Assembly: GCA_003990705.1 (NCBI GenBank)
Contig: AP018318.1
Coordinates: 6,180,001-6,244,000, forward strand
Length of the DNA: 64,000 bases
Reading direction: 5' to 3'
Source: Nostoc sp. HK-01
GTDB taxonomy: Bacteria > Cyanobacteriota > Cyanobacteriia > Cyanobacteriales > Nostocaceae
Shown: positions 36,780-45,854 of the stretch, piece by piece
Numbering within the stretch: the stretch's first letter is position 1
Layout: the number at the start of each line of letters is the position of its first letter
Program-made: the position numbers and the translations under genes
The notes under the pieces: generated by a model
Databases searched by the model: none
Told to the model about the DNA's origin: nothing
Seen by the model: the letters and a program-made list of their open reading frames with translations, nothing else

Positions 36780-36813
36780 GATCCCCGGCTTATCCTATGA
36801 AGTTGGGGATCTT
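36780..36813 (+). terminator. Terminator hairpin after dxr
   Basis: AGATCCCCGGCTT and AAGTTGGGGATCT pair with G-U wobbles around a short loop, followed by TATTTTTATAAATTTTTT. It is a variant of the GATCCCCGACTTC hairpin family seen at 15072 and 8241, about 50 bp after the dxr stop. Confidence 0.85.
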
Positions 36814-36943
36814 ATTTTTATAAATTTTTTCTAAAGAATAGCACCAGTGATGAATTCCTGTTTCAATTTCCGGTATTATTACCAAACAATAGTTTTATAA
36901 TCTTTCCCAATTACAAATTAAAAATTACGAACTACAAATTATC

Positions 36944-37141
36944 ATGATTCCTACTTTAATTATTGCTTGGATTGTATTTACAATATTGTGGAAAATTGTC
37001 AAAACAACTGTGAGCAATGCCTTAACTATTGCTGCAATTATTGTTTTACTACAAGTGGGTTTTGGCATTACACCACAAGATATTTGGCATCAGATAATTC
37101 AGTTTACTCAAACTCTTTCGCAGATTCGCGTTAATAAGTAA
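36944..37141 (+). CDS. Small conserved membrane protein
   Basis: A 65-residue protein with two hydrophobic stretches (MIPTLIIAWIVFTILWKIV and ALTIAAIIVLLQVGF) and a C-terminal amphipathic helix with PQDIWHQI. I recall similar small proteins in other cyanobacteria but no function. The sequence composition and Met start support a real gene. Confidence 0.65.
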   Translation: MIPTLIIAWIVFTILWKIVKTTVSNALTIAAIIVLLQVGFGITPQDIWHQIIQFTQTLSQIRVNK

Positions 37142-37359
37142 TCAGACTTTAAGCAAAAAGTCTGACCATCTTCTTTGGGTACAGGGAACAGCTTTGAAAA
37201 CCCACCCGAATATTTAAATACAAGCTCACACCAGTTTATGCAAGTCGGGAAACCCGTCCATACAAATGGCTCCCTAATTTTCAGATGGGTATTTCCCTAT
37301 TATCTGTTGTCCGTTCCCTGTTCCTTGTTAATTAAGACTTCTAACTTCTGAATTCTTAA

Positions 37360-37857
37360 TTAATTACTATGTAACGCAGAAATCCTAGCCAGTGCATCTT
37401 TAACGCTTACAGGTAGCTGACGCATAATCTTACCTCTTTCTCGATCTAAAGCTACCAAGGTTACTTTAGCCGTGACATACAATTGCTGTCCATCAACTGA
37501 GACAATTGCATAATCCCAGTTAATCCGGACACCAGTCACTTCAGTCATACGAGTTTTAACTACAGCCTGCATACCCAATTGAATGGAACGGTGATAGCGT
37601 ACTGAAAGTTCTACCACTGGTAAATCGCAGCCTAGTGCAACTAAATCAGCAAATTCAATCCCAATAGAACGTAAACACTCTACTCTTGCTTCTTCCATCC
37701 AAGTTAGATAAGTCCCATGCCAGACAATACCTGCATAGTCTGTATGATGGGGTTGCACTCTGATGGGATATTCAAACCAGCTTTCAAAAGCACGACTATC
37801 TGTAATTTCGATAGCATCGGTTGGTGGTAGTGCTGGGTTTGGTTGTGATTCAGACAT
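37360..37857 (-). CDS. 4HBT/YbgC-like acyl-CoA thioesterase
   Basis: The 165-residue hot-dog fold protein has YPIRVQPHHTDYAGIVWHGTY, cited as HHTDYAGIVWHGTYLTWMEE, with the Asp and Tyr expected of the 4-hydroxybenzoyl-CoA thioesterase active site, and CDLPVVELSVRYHRSIQLG. It cleaves acyl-CoA thioesters; the natural substrate is unclear. A roughly 30-residue N-terminal extension precedes the domain. Confidence 0.85.
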   Translation of the reverse strand: MSESQPNPALPPTDAIEITDSRAFESWFEYPIRVQPHHTDYAGIVWHGTYLTWMEEARVECLRSIGIEFADLVALGCDLPVVELSVRYHRSIQLGMQAVVKTRMTEVTGVRINWDYAIVSVDGQQLYVTAKVTLVALDRERGKIMRQLPVSVKDALARISALHSN

Positions 37858-37918
37858 TTTTCAGTTTGTGAAAAATTATAGTTTTCCACATCTGGAATAT
37901 CACAAAAAGGAGACATCT

Positions 37919-38002
37919 ATGCCACAAAATCGCCAAAATTATCTGGCGATCGCAAGGCATAATTCTCATCACCATCCTGCAAAATATATCTCAGTTGCCT
38001 GA
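37919..38002 (+). CDS. Candidate 27-aa small ORF with strong ribosome-binding site
   Basis: ATG at 37919 is preceded by AAAAAGGAG with a 6-base spacer, the best ribosome-binding site in this stretch. The product (MPQNRQNYLAIARHNSHHHPAKYISVA) is quoted in part: ARHNSHHHPAK, a basic, histidine-rich peptide. It is divergent from the thioesterase. It may be a real small protein or a chance ORF. Confidence 0.3.
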   Translation: MPQNRQNYLAIARHNSHHHPAKYISVA

Positions 38003-38358
38003 CGCTAACATCACAGATACAGCAACGAAAAATTCAATGATTTTCAATGTCACACAAAACAATGACATCACCAATAGTACTTGCTTGGTAAATTCGCCCT
38101 TTTTTTCAAGATGACAGTGATTTATCTTCACTATCGCAGATGCACAAAATCTGAAAAATTTTTTCTATCTTAGTTCACGGACACAAAACATTTCACAATC
38201 TAGTCATTAACTAATCTTATTGAAGGTAATGGTGAATAGGTAATGGGGGATGAAAAACCCTGCCACAATTACCAATTACCAATTACCAGTGAGCCATTGT
38301 TAATGAGCAATTTATTCGGGAAGTTTGTTAGAAAATAACCCATCCGATCTAGAAATCC
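38003..38358. other. Intergenic region with ATTACCA repeats
   Basis: Contains GGTAATGGTGAATAGGTAATGG and CAATTACCAATTACCAATT heptamer-like repeats near 38226-38290 and no gene. Confidence 0.45.
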
Positions 38359-38703
38359 TTAACTCTTTTTGGCTAAGGCTTTACCACTCGTATAAGCTGG
38401 TGCAGATTGCTTCACAAGATTTGCCAGTTCCTGTAACTGGTTAATTGCTTCTGCTCCTTCTAACTTCATTAATTCGCGGTCATCCCGCATTTCTGTCCAA
38501 GTAATCCCATAATCTGATACCAAAAATCTAATCAGGTGGTTGTTTCCTAGACTCACCATAAATGAAGCACTATTCATTTGGTCGCCACAGGTATAACAAG
38601 ACGCAGGATAACCGCGTCGTTCTAATACAATAGCCAAGGCTTGCAAGTTCATTACCAAGTCTTGAACAAATTGTCGATGTTGATGCGCTAGTCTCAGAAA
38701 CAC
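38359..38703 (-). CDS. DUF1815-like conserved cyanobacterial protein
   Basis: A 114-residue soluble protein (MFLRLAHQHRQFVQDLV...) with a CYTCG Cys pair near residue 37 and SDYGITWTEMRDDRELMKLEG. I associate it with the cyanobacterial DUF1815 family, of unknown role, from memory. The CxxC could bind metal or be redox-active. It is monocistronic. Confidence 0.75.
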   Translation of the reverse strand: MFLRLAHQHRQFVQDLVMNLQALAIVLERRGYPASCYTCGDQMNSASFMVSLGNNHLIRFLVSDYGITWTEMRDDRELMKLEGAEAINQLQELANLVKQSAPAYTSGKALAKKS

Positions 38704-39738
38704 GTTTTTCCTCCAGACACCACAGTCATTTTAGTCACTTTTATATTTTTTTTAGATTTTCTCACCCACTGGTATTGTAAACTATTCATTACAATTCCCG
38801 GATATATTTGCAGTAGTTAATTAACTACCTAGCTTAGGGTATGAGATAACTGTTAAGTTTGCCGTATCAAACTATTCAGTTTGCAAGTTTAATCTTTCAG
38901 ACAGAAATCAAAAAATTATTGTTTCTTCATGTACTTCTGTGAGTAAAGATTATACCTTGCAGCGATCCGCTTTAAGAGTACCCAGATTTAGTACTAGGCA
39001 ACCACAGAGAAGTTACGGATATCGTGTTTACCAGCTATGTGTAGCCTAACCTATGATGGGCAAAAGCTTTAATACCCTTTAATGTTCTTTACGCCTTTGT
39101 TTGCCTAGTCAATGAAGAGTATAGTTAAGTCCTAGTTTAGTACTACCTAAATGTTGGGTAATAAATAATTTACGCCTCCTAAATAAATATATGGAGTTCG
39201 GTAGAAAAACTTGCAGAGATGAGATGCTGATTTCTATCGATATTAATAGATTGGCAGAAAATTTTGATACAGAAAGTGTTCTGAGACACTAAGATAATTT
39301 TTTACCCAACTATCTCTAGACTAAACCCAGAGAATAACGAAACTCAGAATAGGGATGTTGCGTTGCCATTTTGCCAGGTTGTGATCAAAAAAGAATTAAA
39401 AATTGAATTTTGCGTGCCTGGCGAAAGAGTAAGCGGGTGTACTTATGCTCCTGGAAATAGGAGAACTTATTTTTACAGAAATTCTGTTATCCTATAGTAT
39501 TTGAGACTTAAGGTTTGTCACTCTAACAATAGTTAGAGATTAATGCAACAAACCTCTGTATAACTTCAGCAAATCTTGATTAATCAAAATTCTATATTTT
39601 TAGAGGGCGATCGCCCAAAATTTTCTCTCAAAGCGTTTTTAGGCATTTTCTCAGGCGATCGCCAAACTTAGTGAAATAATAGGACATCAGTCAAGAAAAT
39701 TTCTGCGTTCACAAATATGTGAAAGACATCGCCGCTTA
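38704..39738. other. 1035-bp intergenic region with no called gene
   Basis: The longest gene-free stretch of the window. It contains a short 32-codon frame at 39191 without ribosome-binding site, a CTCCT...AGGAG hairpin near 39450-39465, a TAACAATAGTTA palindrome near 39525 and HIP1 motifs at 39606 and 39655. Less AT-extreme segments (38960-39060 and 39360-39470) could hold a small RNA, but I cannot identify one. Confidence 0.45.
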
Positions 39739-40245
39739 CTAACCAGGAAGTTGCTTTTTCAATGCTTCCAAACCAGCCCAGCGGTTATCAACAGGCTTTT
39801 CTGAACTCTCATCAACACTACTCAAAATACCTGGACAATTCAGGTCACACAACTGTCGCTGAGGCATTTCTAAGCACATCTGTTCATATAGCCATTCACT
39901 AGGATAAAAATATCCATTGGGTGAGAGAGTTTCTACCAAGTCTTCCATAGCTATTTCCCGTTCTAGGGGCAAGTCTTGTGGTTGATTGGCGGCCTCATCC
40001 AACCAAATAATTTCTTTGGTGTTCAGCGCTAACCGACGATTGTACTGTTGCAAACAGCGGTTACATGTACAAGTAATAATAGTTTCTGCCTGACCGGACA
40101 CTTCTAGGTAATTGCCATGATGCTGTACACGGACACGACCCCGAACTGGTGTCAACGTTTCTAGTCCAGGCAGAAACTCTTGAACCTGAATTTCCTCTGT
40201 CCGCTCCGGGGCTTTGGTGAGCTGCGGAATAAAAATTGCGTCCAT
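39739..40245 (-). CDS. DUF177/YceD-family protein
   Basis: The 168-residue protein has the YceD core (GRVRVQHHGNYLEVSGQAE, cited short as GQAETIITCTCNRC) with a CTCNRC motif near residue 60 and a second Cys pair LCDLNCPGI near the end, together likely binding zinc. In plants and bacteria the family is linked to 23S rRNA accumulation and lies next to rpmF; here it ends the rpmH-rnpA-yidC block. Confidence 0.85.
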   Translation of the reverse strand: MDAIFIPQLTKAPERTEEIQVQEFLPGLETLTPVRGRVRVQHHGNYLEVSGQAETIITCTCNRCLQQYNRRLALNTKEIIWLDEAANQPQDLPLEREIAMEDLVETLSPNGYFYPSEWLYEQMCLEMPQRQLCDLNCPGILSSVDESSEKPVDNRWAGLEALKKQLPG

Positions 40246-40361
40246 AGGATTTGTGAGACATCCTCACTAACAGTTATCTTGCCAATCAGCAATTCTGCTG
40301 ATACTACATCTTTAATTTTAGCTCTTATAACAGTCGAAATTGCTGACTGGGTGAGCTTTTA

Positions 40362-40874
40362 TCATTCCACCGCTGGACGCACAACCAAATGACGATGTGG
40401 TTCTTTACCACGGCTGAAGGTTTCTAAATCAGAAAATTCCTTGAGGAAGGTGTGGATTTGCCGCCGTTCAGCTGAACTAAGGGATTTAATTTCCACTTCT
40501 CTACCAAAGGTTCGCACTTCGTCAGCTGCTGCTTCAGCTAAAGCGCGAATTTCTGCTTGCCTTTTGACGCGATAACCATTCAACTCAATGGTGTAGGATG
40601 CTTGTTCTTCCTGTGGTTGGTTCAGGTTAAGGACAGAATTAGCTAGATACTGAATTGCATCTAGCACAGAACCATCAGCACCAATGAGAACTTGAATTTG
40701 CGTCGATGTTAAGTTGGTTTCTTCAATTGTCAACCAGTAATTATCTGGTTCTGGGGCATCGTCATATTGAGGTTGGGCTACTTCTATATCACCCCGAATC
40801 TCCGCAGAGACCCCAGTAAGCTCCAGCAGTGATTTTAACCACTGCTGACCTCGCTGCATGGAACTGTTACTCAT
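40362..40874 (-). CDS. jag: Jag/KhpB-type R3H RNA-binding protein
   Basis: The 170-residue protein has an N-terminal degenerate Jag domain, a KH-like segment (LIGADGSVLDAIQYLANSVLN with the GxDG-type loop) and a C-terminal R3H domain (SSAERRQIHTFLKEF then KEPHRHLVVRP). It binds single-stranded RNA. Its stop-to-start link to yidC (3 bp) is the usual arrangement. Confidence 0.9.
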   Translation of the reverse strand: MSNSSMQRGQQWLKSLLELTGVSAEIRGDIEVAQPQYDDAPEPDNYWLTIEETNLTSTQIQVLIGADGSVLDAIQYLANSVLNLNQPQEEQASYTIELNGYRVKRQAEIRALAEAAADEVRTFGREVEIKSLSSAERRQIHTFLKEFSDLETFSRGKEPHRHLVVRPAVE

Positions 40875-40877
40875 CTA

Positions 40878-42020
40878 TCAACCTGTAGCCTTTTTCTTAG
40901 AACTTTTTGGTTCAAAAGGTAATGACTTTTGTTCTGCTACTGTTTCTTTCTCTTGGATAGCTACAATTTTTTGTAGTTCCTCTGATAAGGGTTCACGAGA
41001 GAGAATATAAGTTTGCAGAGTTTGGAAAATATTACCAATCACCATATACATCAGCACCCCAGCAGGTAAGGGGAAGAACAAAAACATTCCCGAAAAGATC
41101 ACTGGGGTGATTTTGTTGACTGTATCTTGTTGTGGGTTGCCACCGCTGGAGTTCTGCCCTGAAAGAATTTGGCTAACGTAGAGACTGATACCAAAGAAGA
41201 TCACCATAGCTACAATATCCCAGTGGATCGTACCGTCGGGATCAACTGCGCCAACTCTACCCAAGGCATCGATAAACAAAAATCCTTTGTCTGCTGCTAG
41301 TCCGGGAATTGTGCCTTGAAGTGTCACATCTCCTGGTTGTAAGGCTTCGATGTTACCTTGAGCATCAACTGTGATTCTTTCTTCTCCTTTAATGATTTTC
41401 CATTCTGGGGTGAGTTTTGTTTCTGGATGTTCTGTCAATAAGACATCAAAAGGTTTGCCTTCTAAAGTCTGATATTGTATTTTTGTTTTTTCTCCCACTG
41501 CTAGTTTGTTACCGCTAGGGAGGATAGCAGTTACTTTATGGTGTTCTCCATCAGCCACATAAATGTTTTGTGGGGCAGTAGCAAAGGCTTGTGGTTGAAT
41601 TCTTTCTATTTGTTCAGATGGCAAGATTTGGAGGTTAACGGAGTAATTCACGCCTGCAAAAGGTGATCCCCGTAAAGTGGCAAACAGCGCTAACAACACA
41701 GGCATTTGTAACAGCAATGGCAAACATCCTGCTAAGGGGTTGCCGAACTCCTTTTGGACGTTCATCATTTCTTCTTGCTGCTTTTGTGGGTCGTCTTTAT
41801 AACGCTCTTTGATTTCTGCCATCCGCTTTTGCATGAGAGGCTGCACAATTCGCATCCGCCGCATATTGCGGATTGAGCCAGCACTCAGGGGATAAAGCGC
41901 AAAGCGGACTATCAATGTCAAGGCAACGATCGCCAATCCATAGCTCGGCAAAATGCCGTAGAAAAAGTCTATGATTGGCAACATGACGTTGTTTGAGAGG
42001 AAGCCGATACCAAAATCCAT
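40878..42020 (-). CDS. yidC: Membrane protein insertase YidC/Oxa1
   Basis: The 380-residue protein has the insertase core: first helix near residues 15-45, a hairpin with the conserved [20 protein letters not shown], and [21 protein letters not shown]. An extra ~100-residue hydrophilic insert (about 155-250) is typical of cyanobacterial forms, followed by the last helices ([16 protein letters not shown] and [16 protein letters not shown]). It inserts Sec-dependent and independent proteins into plasma and thylakoid membranes. Confidence 0.94.
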   Translation of the reverse strand: MDFGIGFLSNNVMLPIIDFFYGILPSYGLAIVALTLIVRFALYPLSAGSIRNMRRMRIVQPLMQKRMAEIKERYKDDPQKQQEEMMNVQKEFGNPLAGCLPLLLQMPVLLALFATLRGSPFAGVNYSVNLQILPSEQIERIQPQAFATAPQNIYVADGEHHKVTAILPSGNKLAVGEKTKIQYQTLEGKPFDVLLTEHPETKLTPEWKIIKGEERITVDAQGNIEALQPGDVTLQGTIPGLAADKGFLFIDALGRVGAVDPDGTIHWDIVAMVIFFGISLYVSQILSGQNSSGGNPQQDTVNKITPVIFSGMFLFFPLPAGVLMYMVIGNIFQTLQTYILSREPLSEELQKIVAIQEKETVAEQKSLPFEPKSSKKKATG

Positions 42021-42188
42021 TATTCTGAATTCAACCTGAGGTACTGTAAATTTAACTGAATCTAATTTATCTAAATCGTGATTCGGCTGCGACTATATCT
42101 CGCTACGGATAGCCGCACATTAAGAAATTTGGGGAGTGGGAAGTGGTGAGTAGGTAGTTTTTGATAAATGGGAAGTTTTGAATTTTTT

Positions 42189-42246
42189 ATTTTATACAAA
42201 GCAGTTATTGCTTTCCCTGTTCCCTACTCCCTACTCCCTACTCCCT
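42189..42246. repeat. CCCTACT tandem heptamers
   Basis: Repeats of TTCCCTA/CTCCCTA just before the PH-domain gene stop region, another short tandem repeat of the heptamer class. Confidence 0.6.
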
Positions 42247-42251
42247 ATTTT

Positions 42252-42638
42252 TTATTTAGCACCAGTATAAGTGGGGTTTTTAGTAGCAATTCTTTCATTA
42301 ATGTAGTCATATACTTCGCGGAAGTTGGGAACTGCCCGCATTTCTAAACGACTGCCATTTCTGAGGGTGACTACCATGTCTCCCCAAATACCAACGCCAC
42401 GGGGAACTTTGACGATTTTGACAATTTCTGAGTAAATGATGTCAGTGCGATCGCGCCCCATCCAACCGCCTGTCAAAGAAATTCGACGATCTGTAATTCG
42501 GTAACGCAGCCACAATGCTCTGACAATCGCCCCAACTGTTAAAGGGATACCTACAACAGTTAATCCAATCAGTAAGTTGAGAATTAAGTCCCCAATGTGA
42601 GGGCCGCCTTCATAATAAACTTCTTCACGAATGCCCAT
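42252..42638 (-). CDS. PH domain-containing membrane protein (bPH)
   Basis: The 128-residue protein has a hydrophobic helix pair at about residues 17-40 and a bacterial pleckstrin-homology-like domain (YRITDRRISLTGGWMGRDRTDIIYSEIVKI). Its ATG overlaps the rnpA end by 14 bp, so it is translationally linked to rnpA. Function in this conserved cyanobacterial block is unknown. Confidence 0.88.
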   Translation of the reverse strand: MGIREEVYYEGGPHIGDLILNLLIGLTVVGIPLTVGAIVRALWLRYRITDRRISLTGGWMGRDRTDIIYSEIVKIVKVPRGVGIWGDMVVTLRNGSRLEMRAVPNFREVYDYINERIATKNPTYTGAK

Positions 42639-43047
42639 TTAATACCTCAGCTTGTGCCAACAACTGCTCTAATTCTTGCAGAAATTGTTGGCTTCCGCAC
42701 TTAGATTCTGCTGCTGTGGGTTTTACCACAAATACCAACCGCCATCCTGGAGATAATTTTGGCAACAACTGATGCAACGCTGCTGCCATTTGACGTTTTA
42801 TTCGGTTACGCACTACGGCCTTTTTACTGACTTTAGTGCTGATCGATATGCCAATTTGTGTACTAACAACTTTTTTAACTTCAGTTGCTAGTGTAGTTGT
42901 TGTGGCAGTATCACCAGAAGGTTCTGGATAATATCTCGGTCGTAAAGCTCTCAAGGTGAAATGAGAGCTTTGTCGCCGAATTCCTTCTCGGAAAACTGCC
43001 TGAAAATCTTTGCGAGATTTTAATCGATTCGCCTTGGGCAAAGCCAC
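42625..43047 (-). CDS. rnpA: Ribonuclease P protein component
   Basis: The 140-residue basic protein binds RNase P RNA and helps remove tRNA 5' leaders. It shows LKSRKDFQAVFREG at the N-terminus and the RNR signature KAVVRNRIKRQ near residue 88. A 25-residue Thr-rich insert (GDTATTTTLATE region) sits in the central loop and looks cyanobacterium-specific. It follows rpmH by 25 bp. Confidence 0.95.
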   Translation of the reverse strand: MALPKANRLKSRKDFQAVFREGIRRQSSHFTLRALRPRYYPEPSGDTATTTTLATEVKKVVSTQIGISISTKVSKKAVVRNRIKRQMAAALHQLLPKLSPGWRLVFVVKPTAAESKCGSQQFLQELEQLLAQAEVLNGHS

Positions 43048-43072
43048 AGCCCCTCTAGTTGCTGAAAACGCT

Positions 43073-43207
43073 CTAAACGCTCAGACGATAACGTCCTCTT
43101 TTTCTTCTAGCTTTAATCACGTTTCTTCCGTCTGGTGTCCGCATTCTGGCACGAAAACCGGAGGTTCTTTTTCTCTTACGGCATGTGCCGCCCAGGGTTC
43201 TTTTCAT
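43073..43207 (-). CDS. rpmH: 50S ribosomal protein L34
   Basis: A 44-residue, highly basic protein: [19 protein letters not shown], then [19 protein letters not shown] ending LSV. Too short for a 60-codon cut-off. It is first in the rpmH-rnpA-PH-yidC-jag-DUF177 block. Confidence 0.96.
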   Translation of the reverse strand: MKRTLGGTCRKRKRTSGFRARMRTPDGRNVIKARRKRGRYRLSV

Positions 43208-43260
43208 ACTGTTGTCCTCTAAGGCGATTCTTATAAAAAGTCACAATCTATAATCTTACT

Positions 43261-43362
43261 ATTGTGTATAGTCAATAGTCCAGAGTCCATAGTTAAAAAG
43301 CAGAAAGTTGGGAAGCTAAGAATACAACAGCTAACAAGTGACTATTGACCATTGACTCGTGA
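43261..43362. repeat. GACTATTGACC/GTCAATAGTCC heptamer repeats near rpmH
   Basis: TATAGTCAATAGTCCAGAG and GTGACTATTGACCATTGAC occur between rpmH and the DUF2808 gene, in inverted relation to each other. This is the same dispersed heptamer class. Confidence 0.6.
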
Positions 43363-43363
43363 C

Positions 43364-43918
43364 TTAGCTGATACTTAAAATCCAAGACCCTACATAACGC
43401 AGTAGTGGGGTATCTCCTGGCGAGAGAACCTGACAGTTGAAATAGTAAACTCCACCGAAGGAAGGGTTCTGCACATTAGATAAAACTAATTCAACGCTGC
43501 GACCTGCTGGGACTGGTTCTTGGGGAAATATTTCGATAATTCGACCTTCTTTATCCCATTTCACTTCTGAAAGAGGTACTTTTTTGCCTTTGACTCGCAC
43601 TTCTATTTTTTTGGGATCAAAACTGCCTTTGTAGTAATTGGGATAGGTAATGGCAAATTGAGCCACTGCCAATTTCATTTTTTGTTGGGGAATTCTCAGA
43701 ATGTATCTATCGGTGCTGTTAGTTTGTCCACCAAAATCTAACCGGAAAGGCAGCTGGTTTTCAGCTTTCACGCCGCTGAATAGGGTTAATCCAGGTAAAC
43801 TTTGTGCAAAGACTTGAGTTGTCAATCCTGTGACTAGACAGCTAGTTACAGCTAAAGCCGAAAGAATTGCTACTTGCGGCTTGCGTCGAATCCAATTGCC
43901 AAAATGTAAACGTTGCAT
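43364..43918 (-). CDS. DUF2808 secreted protein
   Basis: The 184-residue protein has a twin-charged N-terminus and a Sec signal peptide (residues 18-39, ending TTQVFAQS) followed by one beta-rich domain with RYILRIPQQKMKLAVAQF and FDPKKIEVRVKGKKV. These match the DUF2808 family, common in cyanobacteria and of unknown role, presumably periplasmic or surface. Confidence 0.85.
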   Translation of the reverse strand: MQRLHFGNWIRRKPQVAILSALAVTSCLVTGLTTQVFAQSLPGLTLFSGVKAENQLPFRLDFGGQTNSTDRYILRIPQQKMKLAVAQFAITYPNYYKGSFDPKKIEVRVKGKKVPLSEVKWDKEGRIIEIFPQEPVPAGRSVELVLSNVQNPSFGGVYYFNCQVLSPGDTPLLRYVGSWILSIS

Positions 43919-44605
43919 AGTTAGGCTCCTCTAGCAGATATAGCTGGTTGATGTAAATACTTTAGTTGAGTATTCGTAACTAAACTTTACTACTGAATTC
44001 TTGACAATGGACGACTAGCGAAAATAAAAAGTGCCATAGGAGGCTGATAGCAGTCCCTATTGGGACTAGATACTAGTCTGTTTACTCAGCACTCAGCACT
44101 TTTAAAAATGGGTATGTTGCTAAATATGTACGAGTGTATCTAAATTTTGAGAGCTTTGTTATAAAAATTGAGCTATAAAATTAGCGATCGCTGTGGAGAT
44201 TGGGCTAAATTAATAAAAATAAGTAGCCATCAATGAAATAGTAATCTTTAAAAAATCATCAAATTATTAAGCTTTAAAACTTTTACGAAGATTCCACTGT
44301 GTAAGTAAGGCAAAATTTTTCAATCTGGAAAATAACCTAAAGACAAAGATGTAAACTGGGGAATCAACATAGCATTAGCAATATGTAAACCTATCGGTCA
44401 CGATCAGCAAGTGTGACCTATACCAGGGGAAAAATCCGGCTTTAGCCTGAGAACTAAAAGTAGGAAAGATAAAGTTCAAGGTTCAATCTACAAATTCAAG
44501 CGATCTCTAGCAATAATGGCAGCTTCACTAGGTAGGAGTAGGAGACATCCCTAAATAGGGACACAGATTTTGCAGAGATGTAAGTATTTATCTCTAGGAG
44601 ATTTC
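43919..44605. other. 687-bp region upstream of the pnt operon
   Basis: Contains two small hairpins, AGTCCCTATTGGGACT near 44052 and GGTCAC/GTGACC at 44396-44418, and an ACTCAGCACTCAGCACT heptamer repeat near 44085. The promoter of pntA and that of the DUF2808 gene must lie here. No gene was seen. Confidence 0.5.
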
Positions 44606-45772
44606 ATGAGAATAGCAGTTGCTAAAGAAATAGAAGTTTGTGAACGTCGTGTGGGATTAAATCCTGACACTGTTGCTCGATTAGTTAAACAAGGTTTAGA
44701 AGTCTGGGTAGAAAAAGGTGCAGGAGAACGTTCCTTTTTTAGTGATTCTGCATATCAAGCAGCAGGCGCTAAAATTATTAGTGATACTGTTCAATTGTGG
44801 AACGAAGCCGATATTTTATTAAAAGTTAGTCCACCGCAAGAAAGAGAAGATGGACGCTCAGAAATTGATTTATTACGAGAAGGATCTATTTTAATTAGCT
44901 TTCTCAATCCTTTAGGAAATCCGTTGGTGGCGCAGCATCTAGCCAACCGCAAAGTCACAGCTTTGAGCATGGAATTGATCCCCCGCAGCACCAGAGCGCA
45001 AAGTATGGATGCTTTGTCTTCACAAGCTTCACTAGCAGGTTACAAGGCAGTATTAATCGCCGCCGCCGCATTACCAAAATATTTCCCGATGCTGACAACA
45101 GCTGCCGGCACGATCGCTCCAGCGAAAGTATTTATTATGGGTGCAGGTGTGGCAGGATTGCAAGCGATCGCCACCGCCAGACGTTTGGGCGCAGTTGTCG
45201 AAGCCTTTGATATTCGTCCCGCCGTCAAAGAAGAAGTCCAAAGCTTAGGGGCGAAATTCGTCGAAGTCAAACTCGAAGAAGAAACCACAGCAGCAGGTGG
45301 TTACGCTAAAGAAATCTCCGAAGCCAGTAAACAGCGGACTCAAGAAGTGGTGACTGAACACGTCAAAAATGCTGATGTCGTCATTACTACCGCCCAAGTC
45401 CCAGGAAGAAAAGCCCCATTGTTAGTTACAGAAGAAATGGTGGCACAGATGAAACCCGGTTCGGTGATTGTCGATTTAGCCGCGGAACAAGGTGGTAACT
45501 GTGCTTGCACCGATCCCGGTAAAGATATTGTCTGGAATGGCATAACCATTATTGGCCCGATTAATCTACCTTCATCTATGCCAGTTCACGCCAGCCAACT
45601 GTATGCCAAGAACGTGACATCGTTGATGCAACTGTTAATTAAAGATAAAGCTTTGCAGATTAACTTTGCTGACGACATCGTTGATGCAGCTTGTATTACC
45701 CACGCAGGCGAGATTCGCAATCAACGTGTCAAAGATGCCCTGCAAGCCTTAAGCAGCGTAGGTGCAACTTAA
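44606..45772 (+). CDS. pntAA: NAD(P) transhydrogenase subunit alpha, part 1
   Basis: Starting at ATG 44606 with TAGGAG seven bases upstream, the protein has 388 residues; the longer frame from 44570 is unlikely. It is the NAD(H)-binding domain I: AVAKEIEVCERRVGLNPD at the N-terminus, the nucleotide motif GAGVAGLQAIATARRLGA and the mobile loop GGYAKE. With PntAB and PntB it couples hydride transfer from NADH to NADP+ to proton movement, making NADPH at night or in heterocysts. Confidence 0.95.
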   Translation: MRIAVAKEIEVCERRVGLNPDTVARLVKQGLEVWVEKGAGERSFFSDSAYQAAGAKIISDTVQLWNEADILLKVSPPQEREDGRSEIDLLREGSILISFLNPLGNPLVAQHLANRKVTALSMELIPRSTRAQSMDALSSQASLAGYKAVLIAAAALPKYFPMLTTAAGTIAPAKVFIMGAGVAGLQAIATARRLGAVVEAFDIRPAVKEEVQSLGAKFVEVKLEEETTAAGGYAKEISEASKQRTQEVVTEHVKNADVVITTAQVPGRKAPLLVTEEMVAQMKPGSVIVDLAAEQGGNCACTDPGKDIVWNGITIIGPINLPSSMPVHASQLYAKNVTSLMQLLIKDKALQINFADDIVDAACITHAGEIRNQRVKDALQALSSVGAT

Positions 45773-45777
45773 TGAAG

Positions 45778-45843
45778 TTTGTCAGTTGTTAATAGTTAGT
45801 TTTATTGACTATTAACTGTTGACTATTGACTATTGACCAAGGA
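45778..45843. repeat. TGACTAT heptamer cluster between pntAA and pntAB
   Basis: TTGACTATTAACTGTTGACTATTGACTATTGACC fills most of the 82-bp spacer (cited in short: TTGACTATTGACTATTGACC). The repeat lies inside an operon, so it must be transcribed. Confidence 0.7.
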
Positions 45844-45854
45844 GTTTTTATTTC

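Noticed and set aside
39300-39500. 6S RNA, tmRNA or other known RNA
   Set aside because: Small hairpins are present but no sequence signature of a known RNA was recognised.
43010-43222. Plus-strand 70-codon ORF at rpmH/rnpA
   Set aside because: It is the reverse of rpmH and the start of rnpA, both clearly real on the minus strand.
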